From Sinorhizobium alkalisoli (GTDB lineage: Bacteria; Pseudomonadota; Alphaproteobacteria; Rhizobiales; Rhizobiaceae): a stretch of DNA of 64,000 nt. The notes under the pieces are model-generated. The model saw nothing but the letters and a program-made list of their open reading frames with translations, did not search any database and had not been told where the DNA came from. A program made the translations under genes and the position numbers. Positions 17,980-26,990 of this stretch are shown one piece after another. Position 1 is the first letter of the stretch. The number at the start of each line of letters is the position of its first letter. The stretch is taken from assembly GCF_008932245.1 (NCBI RefSeq), contig NZ_CP034909.1, positions 248,001-312,000 on the forward strand. Reading direction: 5' to 3'.

Positions 17980-18630
17980 ATGAGCGCATCGCTTTCCCGC
18001 TACCTCAAGGATTTCAGCGCGCCGAAGATCGAGCTCACGCGGATGCCGCCGAAGTATTTTGCGGATCTCGATGGGGGCTTTCCCGACGGCGAGACCGCTG
18101 CGAGGCCCGCCATGCCCGAGATCGACATCGATGCCGAGCGCCGTGCGGCCTTCGAAGAGGGTCGCACCGAAGCCACGAGCGAACTCGTCGCCGAGCACCA
18201 GCGGGAAATCGCCGAACTGAAGGCCCGCCATGCGGAGGAATTGGCTGCCGTGACCCGGCGCCTGCACGAGGATACCGCGCGAAATGTGGCCGCCCAGTTT
18301 TTGGAAATGACGGAGCGGCTGGCGCTCGCCCTCGGCGACCAGACGGCGCGCGTGCTGGCGCCTGTCATGGAAGACGCGCTGCTCAACCGCGCCATAGAGA
18401 ATCTCGCAGACCTCATCCGGCAGGGAACCGCCGCCGGCGAGGATCTGGCGATAAGCGTCAAGGGGCCGCTTGCCCTCTTCGAGGCGCTGAAGGCTCATCT
18501 GCCCGATGACACGATGGTGTTCCGCCACGTGGAGTCTGCCGATGTCGACGTCACGGTCGAATTCGGCGATGCCATCCTAGTGACCAGGATTGCCGCCTGG
18601 TCCGATACCGTCCGGAAGGTTCTGGCATGA
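17980..18630 (+). CDS. FliH-like flagellar export protein
   Basis: A 216-residue product. Residues 45-90 are a charged coiled coil (ERRAAFEEGRTEATSELVAE, HQREIAELKARHAEE), and the C-terminal half has alternating short strands (EDLAISVKGPLALFEAL, DVDVTVEFGDAILVTRI). This layout is that of FliH, the regulator that binds FliI ATPase and FliN. The homologue here is annotated only as hypothetical in related genomes as far as I recall, so the FliH name is inference. ATG at 17980 follows a GGGGAGG site. The stop overlaps motB by four bases. Confidence 0.65.
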   Translation: MSASLSRYLKDFSAPKIELTRMPPKYFADLDGGFPDGETAARPAMPEIDIDAERRAAFEEGRTEATSELVAEHQREIAELKARHAEELAAVTRRLHEDTARNVAAQFLEMTERLALALGDQTARVLAPVMEDALLNRAIENLADLIRQGTAAGEDLAISVKGPLALFEALKAHLPDDTMVFRHVESADVDVTVEFGDAILVTRIAAWSDTVRKVLA

Positions 18631-19865
18631 GCAATGAAAGCCATCATAACGGCAAGAACGAGATCATCATCGTCAAGCGTTCCAGCGGCGGCCAGGGTGA
18701 TCATCACAGCGGTGCCTGGAAGATCGCCTATGCCGACTTCATGACGGCGATGATGGCCTTCTTCCTGGTCATGTGGCTGATCAACGCCGCCAACGAGGAA
18801 ACGAAGGCGGCGATCGCCGCCTATTTCAATCCGGTGCAGTTGACCCAGGAAAAACCCTCCGAAAAGGGATTGAAGGATCCGGCGAAAGACGCCGAGGGCG
18901 AAGAGAAGCAGCAGCGTTCAAAGGCCGAAGGCGAGCAGTCGAAATCCGGCGGCTCGGCCAAGACCGGCGATCAATTGACGGCGACCTCCGGCGAAGAGAC
19001 CAAATACTCGGACGCGGATTTCTTCGAGAACCCTTATTCCGTTCTTTCCGAGATCGCGCAGGAGGTCGGCCAACAGGCCAATATCAGCGTCAAGGGCGAG
19101 GGTGGCGCGGCTCAGTCGGGCCCGTCGACCGGCGCCGATGGCGGCGAAGCCTATCGCGATCCGTTCGATCCGGACTTCTGGACCAAGCAGGTCGAAGTCA
19201 AGCGGGCCGGCAATACCGAGAAGAGCAACGTCGCGGAGGCGCAGGAAGCTGCGCTGGGGCAGGACGACGTCTCGGAATCGATGAACGGCAAGACGCCCGC
19301 CGAGACGGCCGCGACCGCACAGACACCCACCGATGACGGGGAAGCTGCCAAGGGCGAAGCAGAGGCGCAGGATCAGGAGACACAGAAAGAGCAGGAGAAG
19401 CAGAAGGAAGCGGACGCGCTGAAGGCGGAAATCCAGAAGGCGGTCGGCGGCGAGGCCGGGCGGCTGCTCGAGGGGCTCGTCGTGTCGCCGACCGAGGGCG
19501 GTCTCTTGGTGACGATCAGCGAGCAGTCGGATGCGCCGATGTTTTCCGTCGGCTCCGCCGTGCCGCAAAAGGAACTCGTGTTTGCCATGGAGAAGATCGG
19601 CAGCCTCCTCGCCACGCGCCGGGGGGCCGTCGCCATCCGCGGCCATACGGACGGCCGTCCCTACAAGGACGGAACCTATGACAACTGGCGCCTGTCTGCG
19701 GCGCGCGCGCAAAGCGCCTATTACATGCTGGTGCGCGGCGGTCTCAGGGAAGAGCGCGTCGGCCAGATCAGCGGCTTTGCCGACCGACGCCTGCAGGTGC
19801 CGGATGATCCTTACGCGCCGGCCAACCGCCGCATCGAAATCCTGTTGCAGTCGGGGCAGGGTTGA
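18627..19865 (+). CDS. motB: Flagellar stator protein MotB
   Basis: MotB is the peptidoglycan-anchored proton-channel subunit. In this 412-residue product the single membrane helix (YADFMTAMMAFFLVMWLINA) carries the essential channel aspartate at residue 37. A long Glu/Lys/Gln-rich linker follows (residues about 65-265), much longer than in E. coli and characteristic of rhizobia, where it contacts MotC. The OmpA-like peptidoglycan-binding domain at the C-terminus has AIRGHTDGRPYK and NWRLSAARAQSAYYML. It overlaps the FliH-like gene by four bases. Confidence 0.95.
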   Translation: MSNESHHNGKNEIIIVKRSSGGQGDHHSGAWKIAYADFMTAMMAFFLVMWLINAANEETKAAIAAYFNPVQLTQEKPSEKGLKDPAKDAEGEEKQQRSKAEGEQSKSGGSAKTGDQLTATSGEETKYSDADFFENPYSVLSEIAQEVGQQANISVKGEGGAAQSGPSTGADGGEAYRDPFDPDFWTKQVEVKRAGNTEKSNVAEAQEAALGQDDVSESMNGKTPAETAATAQTPTDDGEAAKGEAEAQDQETQKEQEKQKEADALKAEIQKAVGGEAGRLLEGLVVSPTEGGLLVTISEQSDAPMFSVGSAVPQKELVFAMEKIGSLLATRRGAVAIRGHTDGRPYKDGTYDNWRLSAARAQSAYYMLVRGGLREERVGQISGFADRRLQVPDDPYAPANRRIEILLQSGQG

Positions 19866-19870
19866 ACGCG

Positions 19871-21367
19871 ATGCTGAAACGGCTAAGCAGGTTCCGCAAA
19901 AGTGTGCAGCGGTTTTCCGATGAGAACCTGCGTCAGACAAAGAGCAGGTTCCGCAAAAGTGTGCAGCGGTTTTGCGATCAGAACCTGCGTCAGACAAAGA
20001 GCAGGTTCGGGAAAAGTGTCCCACGGTTTTCCGATGAGAACCTGCGTCAGACAAAAGAATCCAATAAGACATTCGTGGGTTTTCCCGCGAATGTCCTATT
20101 GCGCGTCATTCTGGTGACATCGGCACTCATTGTGCCGATTGCGTCCGGCGCCGCACGGGCGAATGAGGGGCAAGACCTCGCACCGTTCAAGATGATCCGG
20201 TCGCTGCAATATATCCAGGATTCGGTCGTGCTCGGCGATCATTCCGCGAGCGAGATGCAGCGCTTTATCCTGGGTGAAATCGACAGGCGACTGCGCACGG
20301 CCGATCAGGCGCTGTTCCGTGACCCCCGCAACGTCGATGCGGCGCTCGTCTATGTCATGAGCGGCGGCAATCCGGAAACGCTGGACCTCTTGACGGACCG
20401 CGACGTCGAGGGGAACTTCGACACCCGCGTCAGCGATGCCCTGCGGCAATATCTGCGCGGCAAGGGACCGCTGATCGTCGAGCAGCTCTCCAAGGCCGCG
20501 CCCGAATACCGCAATTCCCGCATCGGCCCCTATCTTTTCCTGATCCTCGGCAACGCCACGTCGCAGCAGGATCCCGTCGCCGCGATGCAATATTACGACT
20601 GGGCGCGCCTGACGGCGCCCGGGTCCATTATCGAGGAGGCGGCGCTTCGCCGCTCCGTGGCGCTGGCGGCACAGGCTGGCAATCCCGAAAAAGGGTTTCG
20701 CTACGCATTGAACTATGCCCGACGCTATCTGACATCGCCCTATGCCAGCCAGTTCGCCGATGTCTTTGTCGAGCTGGCGGTCGTCCACTTCGGTGAGGCG
20801 GCCGAGCGGCGGGTCGACGAGGTCCTTGGCTTCATGGATCCGCCGCGCCAGCGCGAGATCTTTTTGCGCATTGCGCGGCGGGCGGCGATCGCCGGCCGCC
20901 AGCCGCTGGCGTTGCTCGCGTCCCAGCGCGCCGAGGAACTGGTCGGGGTCGGCGGTTCGCAATCGCAGCTGCTCGCAAGCTTCTATCAGGGGCTCGCCGC
21001 CGTTCCATCGGCGGATGTCTTCGCTGCTGCGCAGACGATCGCGGCCATTCCGGAGGAAAGGCTCTCGCAGCGCGACCGCGCCCTGCGGCAGGCAGCGAAG
21101 GCGATTGCCGATGCGGTTGTTCGACCACCAGAGGATGTAAGTCCCGCGCAAGCATCCCCGGCTACAGCGGAAGTGCACTTTCGCAAAGAAGGCGCGCCGG
21201 AGCCGGAGGAGACCGGAAGCGGCATGAGCCCCTTTGCCGTGCCGGCCGAGGCGGACGTGCCCAATCAAGCGGCCGCGCCGGCCGATCCGGCATTCGACGG
21301 CTTCCTTGCCGATCGGCACTCGAGGATCAAGGAGATCGATGCGCTCCTGGAGGAGGAAGGACCATGA
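19871..21367 (+). CDS. motC: Periplasmic motor protein MotC with repeat-encoded N-terminal extension
   Basis: MotC is a periplasmic protein of rhizobial motors that binds MotB and modulates torque or rotary speed. The frame is open from a TTG at 19862; the first ATG is 19871, giving 498 residues. The first 60 or so residues are translated from the tandem repeat (SRFRKSVQRFSDENLRQTK and variants). Only then comes a signal peptide (LLRVILVTSALIVPIASG, cut after AARA) and the mature domain from ANEGQDLAPFKMIRSL. A GTG at 20075 would give 430 residues with a normal signal peptide and fits the known MotC size better, but has no good ribosome site. Chaperone MotE is encoded at 10.7 kb. Confidence 0.85.
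   Translation: MLKRLSRFRKSVQRFSDENLRQTKSRFRKSVQRFCDQNLRQTKSRFGKSVPRFSDENLRQTKESNKTFVGFPANVLLRVILVTSALIVPIASGAARANEGQDLAPFKMIRSLQYIQDSVVLGDHSASEMQRFILGEIDRRLRTADQALFRDPRNVDAALVYVMSGGNPETLDLLTDRDVEGNFDTRVSDALRQYLRGKGPLIVEQLSKAAPEYRNSRIGPYLFLILGNATSQQDPVAAMQYYDWARLTAPGSIIEEAALRRSVALAAQAGNPEKGFRYALNYARRYLTSPYASQFADVFVELAVVHFGEAAERRVDEVLGFMDPPRQREIFLRIARRAAIAGRQPLALLASQRAEELVGVGGSQSQLLASFYQGLAAVPSADVFAAAQTIAAIPEERLSQRDRALRQAAKAIADAVVRPPEDVSPAQASPATAEVHFRKEGAPEPEETGSGMSPFAVPAEADVPNQAAAPADPAFDGFLADRHSRIKEIDALLEEEGP
19886..20056 (+). repeat. Three tandem copies of a 57-base palindromic element inside the motC 5' end
   Basis: Units start at 19886, 19943 and 20000. Each begins AGCAGGTTC, contains CGCAAAAGTGTGCAGCGG or a variant, then GAACCTGCGTCAGACAAAG. 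Within each unit GCAGGTTC pairs with GAACCTGC, and an inner AAAA/TTTT stem (perfect GCAAAA/TTTTGC in unit 2) extends the hairpin. Units 1 and 2 are nearly identical and unit 3 is diverged. Because 57 is a multiple of three, the reading frame stays open. Elements of this kind occur between genes in rhizobia. Confidence 0.9.
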
Positions 21368-22803
21368 ACCCTCTTAACGAGACTTTGCGCGCTCCCGCCG
21401 CCGTCTCCGGCTCCGGTTCGCGGCAGGGCGGCCGGGATCAGCGCCCGGGCGAAGCGGGCGCCTTCGAGACCGCGGTCGTCGATGCCGCCCGGAAAAAAGG
21501 GCCGGGGCAGAAGGCGGCGCCGGACTCGGCTCAGAGTGCCGCCGACGCTGCAGCGACCGATTCGCAACTGGCGGCGGATGTGGTGCTCGATCGAAGCGGC
21601 AAGGCCATGCTGGCCGCAAGCGACGCCGTTGGGACAAGCGACGGCCTCGGGGCGGCGGTCAACGAGACCCCTTCCCAGGACGGGCAACCGCAGGTGGCCA
21701 ACGCACGTCAGAAGGCGTTGACCCGCCTGCAGCAACTGGCGGGTGGGATGATACCGGAACGCGGCGCGGCCGTCGAGGACGAAGCGCCCGGTCGCACCGG
21801 AGCCGCAAAGGGCGGGAAAGCGCATCAGGCGGCGGTGAGCGCCGAAAGGGGCGATGCCGTCGACGACGAAGCGCCGGACGCCGGCACCGCTTCCTCCGAG
21901 CCCACGGCCGGCGCCGTCAATGACCTCCTGGGCCTGCTTGGTGGACCAGTGCAGGCGGCTACGAGTGTTCCGGCGGAAGGCAAGGCGACCCGTATGTCGG
22001 GAGAGCGTAACATGGCTGGTCATGCAGCGAAGATCGACGCGGGCGAACTCGCGACGGCTGACGATCATTCGGCGACCAACGGTTCCGATGACGGCGCGAC
22101 GGACCAGCTTTTCCGCTTCGCCCGCGCCGATGGCAAGGGCCAGGCGGTATCCATGAATATCTCAGCGGATGGCGAACATGTTGCCGTCGAGAGCGGCGGA
22201 TCATCCCCGGCAGCCAGAGCCGAAGCGATTACCGTCCTGGAAGCCCGCCGCTACCTTGGCGTGGCCATGAACCCGAATTCGGCGTCGGTTACGAGCGCGA
22301 TCGCCGGTGACGCCGAATGGGTGCAGGCGCTCCAGTCGAGCCTTTCCCTGACGCAGCCGGAGGCGCTGGGCCAGGCGGGCAAGACCCTGAACACACTGAA
22401 GATCCAGATGCACCCAATCGACCTCGGCACGGTTACGGCGACGCTGCGCCTCAAGGACGACGAACTCCAGGTCGAACTGAAGGTGGAGACGGGCGACGCC
22501 TATCGGCAGTTGCGCGACGACCAGGGCGAGATGGTGAGAGCCCTTCGCGCCCAGGGCTTCGCGGTCGACCAGGTGAACATCACGCTCAGTGCCGGCGGCG
22601 ACACGTCGAGCGGCAATGGCTCGCAGGCGCAGGCCGGTTCCGGTCAATCCGGGCGCGAGCGGGCCGGTGAGGGCAATGGCGAAGGACGTCAGCGGCAGGA
22701 CGGCAGCCAGGCCGCCGCGGCAGAGAGGTGGACAGGCAATGACGGAACGGATGATGCGTCGACTGGCGCTGAGCGCGCTCGCGCTGGTTACGTCTACATG
22801 TAG
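21364..22803 (+). CDS. motD: Hook-length control protein MotD (FliK)
   Basis: This 479-residue protein was first named MotD in S. meliloti and later shown to be the hook-length ruler FliK. The N-terminal two-thirds are Ala-, Gly- and Asp-rich and probably disordered, as a ruler should be. The C-terminal FliK domain is at about residues 330-420 (LNTLKIQMHPIDLGTVTATL, LKDDELQVELKVETGDAY, RALRAQGFAVDQVNITL). Its start overlaps motC by four bases, and its end overlaps the start of the transglycosylase gene by 65 bases. Confidence 0.9.
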   Translation: MNPLNETLRAPAAVSGSGSRQGGRDQRPGEAGAFETAVVDAARKKGPGQKAAPDSAQSAADAAATDSQLAADVVLDRSGKAMLAASDAVGTSDGLGAAVNETPSQDGQPQVANARQKALTRLQQLAGGMIPERGAAVEDEAPGRTGAAKGGKAHQAAVSAERGDAVDDEAPDAGTASSEPTAGAVNDLLGLLGGPVQAATSVPAEGKATRMSGERNMAGHAAKIDAGELATADDHSATNGSDDGATDQLFRFARADGKGQAVSMNISADGEHVAVESGGSSPAARAEAITVLEARRYLGVAMNPNSASVTSAIAGDAEWVQALQSSLSLTQPEALGQAGKTLNTLKIQMHPIDLGTVTATLRLKDDELQVELKVETGDAYRQLRDDQGEMVRALRAQGFAVDQVNITLSAGGDTSSGNGSQAQAGSGQSGRERAGEGNGEGRQRQDGSQAAAAERWTGNDGTDDASTGAERARAGYVYM

Positions 22804-23305
22804 CGCCTTGGCGAGCGCGGGCGCCTGTGAAGGTGAAATCGTCGCCGCCGCTGCGAAATATGGCATTCCCACCGGAATTCTCTATTCCGTCGGCCTGGCG
22901 GAGACCGGCCGCAAGGGATCCCTTCAGCCCTATGCGATGAATGTCGAGGGCAAGGCCTATTTCGGAAGCAGCGCACGGGACGTTCTGGCACAATTCGACG
23001 CGGCGCGGGCGCATGGCGCAAAGCTCATCGATCTCGGGTGCATGCAGATCAATTATCACTTTCACGGCGAGCATTTCCGTTCGCCGGAGGAAATGCTCGA
23101 TCCGCGCCGGAATGTCGAATACGCCGCCCGATTCCTGTCCACCCTGCGCGCCAGGCACGAGAGCTGGACGATGGCCGTTGCGCGCTACCACGCCGGGCCG
23201 AACAACGATCCGGCGCAAAAGCAATATGTCTGCCGCGTCATCGCCAATCTCGTTGCGACCGGCTACGGCAAGTGGACGCCGAATGCGGCGCAGTTCTGCA
23301 AATAA
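22739..23305 (+). CDS. Lytic transglycosylase, SLT type
   Basis: A 188-residue exported muramidase-type enzyme, presumably opening peptidoglycan for rod or motor assembly. The ATG at 22739 follows a GAGAGG site and gives a signal peptide (MMRRLALSALALVTSTCSAL, cut near residue 27). The catalytic glutamate is E55 in VGLAETG, with the SLT motifs LIDLGCMQINYHFHG and MAVARYHAGPNND downstream. Four cysteines may form disulphides. The first 65 bases overlap the end of motD in another frame. It is the last gene before the rem promoter. Confidence 0.85.
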   Translation: MTERMMRRLALSALALVTSTCSALASAGACEGEIVAAAAKYGIPTGILYSVGLAETGRKGSLQPYAMNVEGKAYFGSSARDVLAQFDAARAHGAKLIDLGCMQINYHFHGEHFRSPEEMLDPRRNVEYAARFLSTLRARHESWTMAVARYHAGPNNDPAQKQYVCRVIANLVATGYGKWTPNAAQFCK

Positions 23306-23390
23306 CAATCAACAGTTGCATTTCTGACGTTCGTTCCTCATTGTGGCCACAATGCGGAGAGATTGTGACTGCAAGGACTTTTGTCGCATG

Positions 23391-23483
23391 GCGTTAACTT
23401 TTCCACGCGACGATAGTGGCATGGTTAACAATTGCCTACTAGATATAGATCAAATCGGCACCCTTTCCTTAATCAATTGTTAA
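23391..23483 (+). promoter_or_regulatory. Putative CtrA sites upstream of rem
   Basis: The 270-base rem upstream region is unusually AT-rich for this genome. It contains a perfect TTAA-N7-TTAA box at 23469-23483 (TTAATCAATTGTTAA), a TTAACCAT half site on the minus strand at 23421-23428 (ATGGTTAA), and a GTTAAC at 23393. In S. meliloti rem is known to be activated by VisNR and by Rem itself; a CtrA input here is inference from the motif. Confidence 0.55.
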
Positions 23484-23575
23484 AAACCCCCCTTAATTTT
23501 ATCTAGTTGTTCGTGAATCCCACGATTCGTACCTCTCAACCAGTGAGACACCCATACTGATTCGGAGGCGGACGA

Positions 23576-24247
23576 ATGATCGTGGTGGTTGATGAACGAG
23601 GGCTTGTGAAGGAGGGCTATACGTCCCTGTTCGGGCGCGAGGGCATTCCCTCGACGGGCTTCGATCCGAAGGAATTCGGCGAATGGGTGAGCACGGCCGC
23701 CGATTCCGACATCGATGCGGTCGAGGCCTTCCTGATCGGCCAGGGCGAAAGCGCGATGGCCTTGCCGCGTGCCATTCGTGACCGCTCCGAGGCTCCCGTC
23801 ATCGCCATGAGCGACACGCCGTCGCTCGAGACCACGCTGGCGCTGTTCGACTGCGGCGTCGATGACGTCGTGCGCAAGCCGGTTCACCCGAGGGAGATCC
23901 TCGCGCGTGTTGCGGCGATCCGCCGGCGCCTCAAGGCAATCGCCAACTACACTGATATCGGCGCCATTCGTGTCTTTGCCGACGGACGCGACCCGGAGAT
24001 CAACGGCGAGGTCTTCGCCTTGCCGCGGCGTGAGCGGCGCATCCTTGAATACCTCATCGCCAATCGCGGCCGCCGTGTCTCCAAGTCGCAGATATTCAAT
24101 GCCATCTACGGCATCTTCGACGAGGACGTCGAGGAGAATGTCGTCGAGAGCCATATCAGCAAGCTGCGCAAGAAGCTGCGCAAGAAGCTTGGCTTCGACC
24201 CGATCGATTCCAAGCGCTTCCTTGGCTACTGCATCGACTGGACCTGA
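23576..24247 (+). CDS. rem: Motility transcriptional activator Rem
   Basis: Rem is an OmpR-like activator of flagellar and motility genes during exponential growth, placed below VisNR in S. meliloti. The 223-residue product has a receiver-like domain (1-120) and a winged-helix DNA-binding domain (about 130-223, with [20 protein letters not shown] and [13 protein letters not shown]). The usual phospho-acceptor aspartate is not seen: the strand that should carry it reads AVEAFLIG, although the later Lys-Pro (VRKPVH) is kept. It is therefore probably controlled by amount, not by phosphorylation. It has its own promoter region and precedes flgE. Confidence 0.92.
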   Translation: MIVVVDERGLVKEGYTSLFGREGIPSTGFDPKEFGEWVSTAADSDIDAVEAFLIGQGESAMALPRAIRDRSEAPVIAMSDTPSLETTLALFDCGVDDVVRKPVHPREILARVAAIRRRLKAIANYTDIGAIRVFADGRDPEINGEVFALPRRERRILEYLIANRGRRVSKSQIFNAIYGIFDEDVEENVVESHISKLRKKLRKKLGFDPIDSKRFLGYCIDWT

Positions 24248-24333
24248 GGCCGAACTGCGGGAAATCCAACCAATACAGGTTCACGCAAGGCCGGGCTTCT
24301 AGTCTCCGGAAGAAGCAGGAAACGAGGATCGAA

Positions 24334-25548
24334 ATGAGTCTCTATGGTACCATGAGAACGGGCGTCTCAGGCATGAACGCCCAGGCCAACCGCCTCAGCA
24401 CGGTGGCTGAGAACATCGCAAATTCCAGCACGGTCGGCTACAAGCGTGCATCGACTGAATTCTCCTCGATGATCCTGCCGTCGAGCAGCGGCTCCTATAA
24501 TTCCGGCGGCGTCCAGACCCAGGTGCGCTACAGCATTGCCGACCAGGGGGCGACGACCTATACGAGCTCGGCCAGCGACCTTGCGATAAGCGGCGGCGGC
24601 TTCTTCATCGTCGAGGGTGCCAATGGCCAGGAATACCTGACGCGCGCCGGAGCCTTCGTCCAGGACGACCAGGGCAATCTCGTCAATGCAGCCGGCTTCA
24701 CGCTGATGGGCTACGAATACCAGGCCGGCGTCGACCCGACCGTCGTCGTCAACGGATTCGATGGTCTGACCAAGGTCAATCTGGCCTCGGAAGGCCTGAC
24801 GGCGACCGGCTCGACCGCGGGCTTGATGGGTGCGAACCTGCCCTCAGGCGCCGCTAATGGCGACGTATTCACGACCTCGCTCATCGTTTACGACAGCCAG
24901 GGCAACACGCGCATCCTGGATTTCAATTACGAGAAGCTTGCCGATAACCAGTGGGAACTGGAGATCATCGACCGGACGTCGAGCACGTCTCTCGGCACCG
25001 CGACCCTGGATTTCGACGCCGACGGCGTGTTGACCACCTCGCCGGCGACCTTGACACTCAATGGTGGCGCGATCAGCCCGATCGCCGGGACTGGCGCCGT
25101 TCTCAACGATATCGACATCGACTTCTCCAAGACGACCCAGCTCGGAACCTCCTTCACGCCTGACGGTGGCAAGATCGACGGGAACGCGCCGAGCAAGATT
25201 TCAGGCTACCAGATCGATTCGGACGGTGTCGTCTATATCAAGTATGCCAACGGTGAACTCGAGCCGCGCTACCGAATCGCGCTTGCCAATGTCCAGAGCC
25301 CCGACAAGCTGGTGCCGCAGTCGGGCAACGTCTACTCGCAAGGCGTTGATTCCGGCGTCATCATTACCGGGTTTGCCGGCTCCGGCAGCTTCGGCACCAT
25401 TCTTTCCGGCGCGCTCGAGAGCTCCAACGTCGATATCGCTGATGAGCTGACCTCGATGATCGAATCGCAGCGCAACTACACGGCCAATTCCAAGGTCTTC
25501 CAGACCGGCTCGGAGTTGCTCGAAGTCCTCGTGAATCTGAAGCGGTAA
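24334..25548 (+). CDS. flgE: Flagellar hook protein FlgE
   Basis: FlgE builds the universal-joint hook. The 404-residue product has the axial-family N-terminus (MSLYGTMRTGVSGMNAQANR, then LSTVAENIANSSTVGYKRAS), a central hook domain with FTTSLIVYDSQGNTRILDFN, and the C-terminal helix ending SMIESQRNYTANSKVFQTGS. An 86-base gap separates it from rem. It starts the flgE-flgK-flgL-flaF-flbT-flgD run. Confidence 0.95.
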   Translation: MSLYGTMRTGVSGMNAQANRLSTVAENIANSSTVGYKRASTEFSSMILPSSSGSYNSGGVQTQVRYSIADQGATTYTSSASDLAISGGGFFIVEGANGQEYLTRAGAFVQDDQGNLVNAAGFTLMGYEYQAGVDPTVVVNGFDGLTKVNLASEGLTATGSTAGLMGANLPSGAANGDVFTTSLIVYDSQGNTRILDFNYEKLADNQWELEIIDRTSSTSLGTATLDFDADGVLTTSPATLTLNGGAISPIAGTGAVLNDIDIDFSKTTQLGTSFTPDGGKIDGNAPSKISGYQIDSDGVVYIKYANGELEPRYRIALANVQSPDKLVPQSGNVYSQGVDSGVIITGFAGSGSFGTILSGALESSNVDIADELTSMIESQRNYTANSKVFQTGSELLEVLVNLKR

Positions 25549-25569
25549 TACCAAGAAGACGGTCCCAGC

Positions 25570-26988
25570 ATGTCGTTGTCCTCCGCAATCGCGATCGCAC
25601 AGTCAGCATTCAGCACCACGGCGCAGCAGACGGCCACGGTGTCGAAGAACGTGGCCAATGCGAGCAACGCGGATTACTCGCGCCGCATGGCCATGCTGGG
25701 AACCACCGCGGGCGGCGCTCAGATCGTCTCGATCTACCGCGCGCAGAACGAGGCGCTATTCAAGCAGAACCTCGCCAGCATTTCGCAGTCATCCGCACAG
25801 AGCAGCCTGCTCGCCGATCTGGAAATCCTGAAATCCGCGCTCGGCGGCAACGACTACGAGACGGCGCCCTCGACCTATCTCTCTGCCTTCCGCAACAGTC
25901 TGCAGACCCTCGCCTCGACGCCGGGCAATTCGACCCTGGCCGCAACCGTGGTGGCAGATGCAACCGATCTCGCCAACTCGATCAGCAATACGTCTGCGGC
26001 CGTTCAGGACTTGCGTCTCGGCGCTGACAAGCAAATCGCCGAGGCGGTCGACAACCTGAATGCGCTGCTGGCACGATTCGAGATCGCGAACAATGCAGTC
26101 AAGTCCGCGACGGCGGCCGGAACGGATACGACCGCCGCGCTCGACGACCGTGACAAGCTTTTGAAACAGATATCGGAACTGGTTGGCATCTCGACGGTCA
26201 CCAGAGCCAACAACGACACCGTCATCTACACAACCGGCGGCACCGTTCTCTTCGAAACCCTGGCGCGGCAAGTCAGCTTCACGCCGACCTCGGCCTACGG
26301 CGCCACCACCACCGGCAACGCCATCCTTGTCGACGGCGTGCCGATTTCGGCCGGCTCGGGTGCGGATACGACGGCGCAGGGCAAGCTTGCGAGCCTGCTG
26401 CAACTGCGCGACGACATCGCGCCGACCTTCCAGTCGCAGCTCGACGAGATGGCGCGCGGCCTGGTCGAACTCTTCCAGGAAGGCGGTTCTCCCGGGCTCT
26501 TCACCTGGGCGGATGGCAACGTTCCTGCCGCCGGCACGATCGAAGCAGGCATGGCCAGTTCCCTGATCGTCAATCCGCTTGCGAAGTCGAATCCATTCTT
26601 GCTGCGCGACGGCGGTTTCAACGGCGTCGTCTCAAACGCGGATGGTGCGTCGGGCTATACCGACCTGCTCGACGGCTACATCGCTGCCATGGACACCGAC
26701 ATGACGTTCGATGCGGCGACGGGGCTCGACGGCACGAGCTCGATCATGGAGTTCGCAGCGGCATCGATCGGCTGGTTCGAGCAGATCCGCAGTGCTGCCT
26801 CCGCAGCCGCCGAGAACAAGACGGCGCTTTTGGCGCGCACCGAAGAGGCGCTCGGCAATGTGACCGGCGTCAGCATCGACGAGGAAATGTCGCTGCTCCT
26901 CGATCTGGAGCAATCCTACAAGGCATCGGCCAAGTTGATCAGTACCGTGGACGCCATGATGGCGGCCCTTCTGGAAGCCGTGAGGTAA
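25570..26988 (+). CDS. flgK: Hook-associated protein 1, FlgK
   Basis: FlgK is the first hook-filament junction protein. The 472-residue product has the N-terminal axial motif (VSKNVANASNADYSRRMAML), the FlgK segment ALDDRDKLLKQISELVGIST, and the C-terminal SIDEEMSLLLDLEQSYKASA helix. It lies 21 bases after flgE and two bases before flgL. The likely chaperone, a FlgN-like protein, is encoded near 34 kb. Confidence 0.94.
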   Translation: MSLSSAIAIAQSAFSTTAQQTATVSKNVANASNADYSRRMAMLGTTAGGAQIVSIYRAQNEALFKQNLASISQSSAQSSLLADLEILKSALGGNDYETAPSTYLSAFRNSLQTLASTPGNSTLAATVVADATDLANSISNTSAAVQDLRLGADKQIAEAVDNLNALLARFEIANNAVKSATAAGTDTTAALDDRDKLLKQISELVGISTVTRANNDTVIYTTGGTVLFETLARQVSFTPTSAYGATTTGNAILVDGVPISAGSGADTTAQGKLASLLQLRDDIAPTFQSQLDEMARGLVELFQEGGSPGLFTWADGNVPAAGTIEAGMASSLIVNPLAKSNPFLLRDGGFNGVVSNADGASGYTDLLDGYIAAMDTDMTFDAATGLDGTSSIMEFAAASIGWFEQIRSAASAAAENKTALLARTEEALGNVTGVSIDEEMSLLLDLEQSYKASAKLISTVDAMMAALLEAVR

Positions 26989-26990
26989 TC

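Noticed and set aside
22739..22803. The 65-base overlap of motD and the transglycosylase gene considered as a frameshift
   Set aside because: The motD end is past its conserved domain and the transglycosylase start has a ribosome site and signal peptide, so both frames are used independently.
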